A DNA stretch of 64,000 nt from Pseudomonas sp. P8_229 (GTDB lineage: Bacteria; Pseudomonadota; Gammaproteobacteria; Pseudomonadales; Pseudomonadaceae). The notes below the pieces were generated by a model that saw nothing but the letters and a program-made list of their open reading frames with translations, did no database searches and was not told where the DNA came from. The translations under genes were made by a program, and so were the position numbers. This document shows positions 62,536 to 64,000 of this stretch, in pieces (within the stretch, counting starts at the first letter, position 1; every line of letters begins with the position of its first letter). The DNA is taken from positions 2,904,001-2,968,000 of the forward strand of contig NZ_CP125378.1 in the NCBI RefSeq assembly GCF_034008635.1, read 5' to 3'.

Positions 62536-64000
62536 GTGTCAGTGGAACTTTGGCAGCAGTGCGTGGAGCTTTTGCGCGAGGAGCTGCCTGCCCAACAATT
62601 CAACACTTGGATCCGTCCACTACAGGTCGAAGCCGAAGGCGACGAGTTGCGCGTCTACGCACCGAACCGTTTTGTGCTGGACTGGGTCAACGAAAAGTAC
62701 CTGGGGCGCGTCCTTGAACTGCTGGATGAGCACGGCAACGGCATGGCGCCTGCGCTTTCCTTATTAATAGGCAGTAAACGCAGTTCGGCACCGCGTGCCG
62801 CGCCGAATGCGCCGTTGGCTGCTGCGCAAGCGTCCCTGGCTCAAGCCAATGCCGCGCCGGTCAGTGCTCCAGCACCGGCCCCGACGGCTGCACCGACCAA
62901 ACGCTCGACGCAGAAAACCGAGGAAGTCAGTGAAGAGCCGTCCCGCGACAGCTTTGATCCGATGGCTGGTGCGGCCTCGCAACAGGCCCCGGTTCGCGCC
63001 GAACAGCGCAATGTTCAGGTTGAAGGTGCGCTCAAGCACACCAGTTACCTGAACCGCACTTTCACCTTCGAGAACTTCGTTGAAGGCAAGTCCAACCAGC
63101 TCGCCCGTGCGGCGGCCTGGCAGGTGGCTGACAATCCCAAGCATGGCTACAACCCGCTGTTCCTTTATGGCGGCGTCGGCCTGGGTAAAACCCACTTGAT
63201 GCACGCTGTGGGTAACCACCTGTTAAAGAAGAATCCGAATGCCAAGGTCGTGTACCTGCATTCCGAGCGTTTCGTGGCCGACATGGTCAAGGCGCTGCAA
63301 CTGAACGCGATCAACGAGTTCAAGCGTTTCTACCGTTCGGTGGATGCCCTGCTGATCGACGACATTCAGTTCTTCGCCCGTAAAGAGCGTTCGCAGGAAG
63401 AGTTTTTCCACACCTTCAACGCCCTGCTTGAAGGTGGCCAGCAGGTCATTCTCACCAGTGACCGCTACCCGAAAGAAATCGAAGGCCTTGAAGAGCGCCT
63501 CAAATCCCGCTTCGGCTGGGGCCTGACGGTTGCCGTCGAGCCGCCGGAACTGGAAACCCGCGTGGCGATCTTGATGAAGAAGGCCGACCAGGCCAAAGTC
63601 GACTTGCCGCATGACGCCGCGTTCTTCATTGCCCAACGCATTCGCTCCAACGTCCGTGAGCTGGAAGGCGCGCTGAAACGCGTGATCGCCCACTCGCACT
63701 TCATGGGCCGCGACATCACCATCGAGTTGATTCGCGAATCCCTGAAAGACCTGTTGGCGTTGCAGGACAAACTGGTCTCTGTGGATAACATTCAGCGCAC
63801 CGTCGCCGAGTACTACAAGATCAAGATCTCGGATCTGCTGTCCAAGCGCCGTTCGCGCTCGGTCGCACGTCCACGTCAGGTAGCCATGGCGTTGTCCAAG
63901 GAACTGACCAACCACAGCCTGCCGGAAATCGGCGATGTGTTTGGCGGTCGCGACCACACGACGGTGTTGCACGCCTGCCGCAAGATCAACGAACTTAAGG
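62536..64000 (+). CDS. dnaA: Chromosomal replication initiator DnaA, 3' end outside window
   Basis: 488 residues visible. GTG start after AGGGGA. Domain [21 protein letters not shown]; a variable Ala/Pro-rich linker at residues about 80-150; AAA+ domain with Walker [11 protein letters not shown] near residue 212 and Walker [11 protein letters not shown] near residue 271; C-terminal DNA-binding signature [14 protein letters not shown] near residue 471. A perfect DnaA box lies inside the gene at 63780-63788. Confidence 0.98.
   Translation, partial: MSVELWQQCVELLREELPAQQFNTWIRPLQVEAEGDELRVYAPNRFVLDWVNEKYLGRVLELLDEHGNGMAPALSLLIGSKRSSAPRAAPNAPLAAAQASLAQANAAPVSAPAPAPTAAPTKRSTQKTEEVSEEPSRDSFDPMAGAASQQAPVRAEQRNVQVEGALKHTSYLNRTFTFENFVEGKSNQLARAAAWQVADNPKHGYNPLFLYGGVGLGKTHLMHAVGNHLLKKNPNAKVVYLHSERFVADMVKALQLNAINEFKRFYRSVDALLIDDIQFFARKERSQEEFFHTFNALLEGGQQVILTSDRYPKEIEGLEERLKSRFGWGLTVAVEPPELETRVAILMKKADQAKVDLPHDAAFFIAQRIRSNVRELEGALKRVIAHSHFMGRDITIELIRESLKDLLALQDKLVSVDNIQRTVAEYYKIKISDLLSKRRSRSVARPRQVAMALSKELTNHSLPEIGDVFGGRDHTTVLHACRKINELK

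Overview
The window is a high-GC, gene-dense piece of a Pseudomonas chromosome, most likely of the P. fluorescens group, covering about 62 kb on one side of dnaA. The evidence is the order dnaA-oriC-rpmH-rnpA-yidD-yidC-mnmE-mnmG-rsmG-parA-parB-atpIBEFHAGDC-glmU-glmR-glmS on the right. On the left is a common polysaccharide antigen (A-band/CPA) cluster with the same gene order as recalled for P. aeruginosa. Paired inverted REP elements (core GCGAGCAGGC...GCTCCCAC) typical of the group lie in several gene gaps. The right half holds many DnaA boxes.

Layout, left to right. (1) 1-5342: a leftward operon of three SPFH/band-7 membrane proteins (one with a histidine-rich tail, one fused to a multi-helix membrane domain) and a P1B-type ATPase cut by the window edge. 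It is preceded by a Zur-like palindrome, so it is probably a zinc-uptake (HmtA-like) system. A near-perfect parS site lies inside the third SPFH gene. (2) 5505-8251: dihydrolipoamide dehydrogenase, an Lrp/AsnC regulator and a divergent LysE-type exporter. (3) 8248-11557: an exported repeat-rich protein with a C-terminal membrane anchor and a DUF3142-like lipoprotein, overlapping genes of unknown function. (4) 11707-26917: O-polysaccharide (D-rhamnan) synthesis. The leftward arm has two paralogous glycosyltransferases, two paralogous methyltransferases and an acyltransferase. The rightward arm is rmd-gmd-wbpW-wzm-wzt-wbpX-wbpY-wbpZ, tightly coupled by 1-17 base overlaps. (5) 27053-30799: a three-module FMN-like/FAD/2Fe-2S oxidoreductase, a glutathione transferase and a LysR regulator. 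(6) 31276-36465: an amino-acid ABC transporter with the aotJQMOP gene order, but followed by an RpiR-type regulator. (7) 36512-41415: hutU-hutH-permease under a sigma-54-type promoter with two palindromes that fit HutC operators, placed just beyond the 3' end of glmS (the usual Tn7 attachment side). (8) 41659-45868: glmU-glmR-glmS for UDP-GlcNAc synthesis. (9) 45986-53104: the complete F1Fo ATP synthase operon, with hairpins in four gene gaps and a strong terminator. (10) 53253-64000: chromosome segregation, tRNA and rRNA modification, membrane-protein insertion and replication initiation. There are two origin-like DnaA-box regions, one between mnmG and mnmE and one between rpmH and dnaA.

Most proteins are familiar. 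The less familiar parts are the SPFH/P-type ATPase operon with its Zur-like box, the parS site about 60 kb from dnaA, the DnaA-box spread inside genes near the origin, the split hut locus beside glmS, and the GNRA-capped intercistronic hairpins of the atp operon. Strand and frame choices are based on reading the sequence; no database search was possible.
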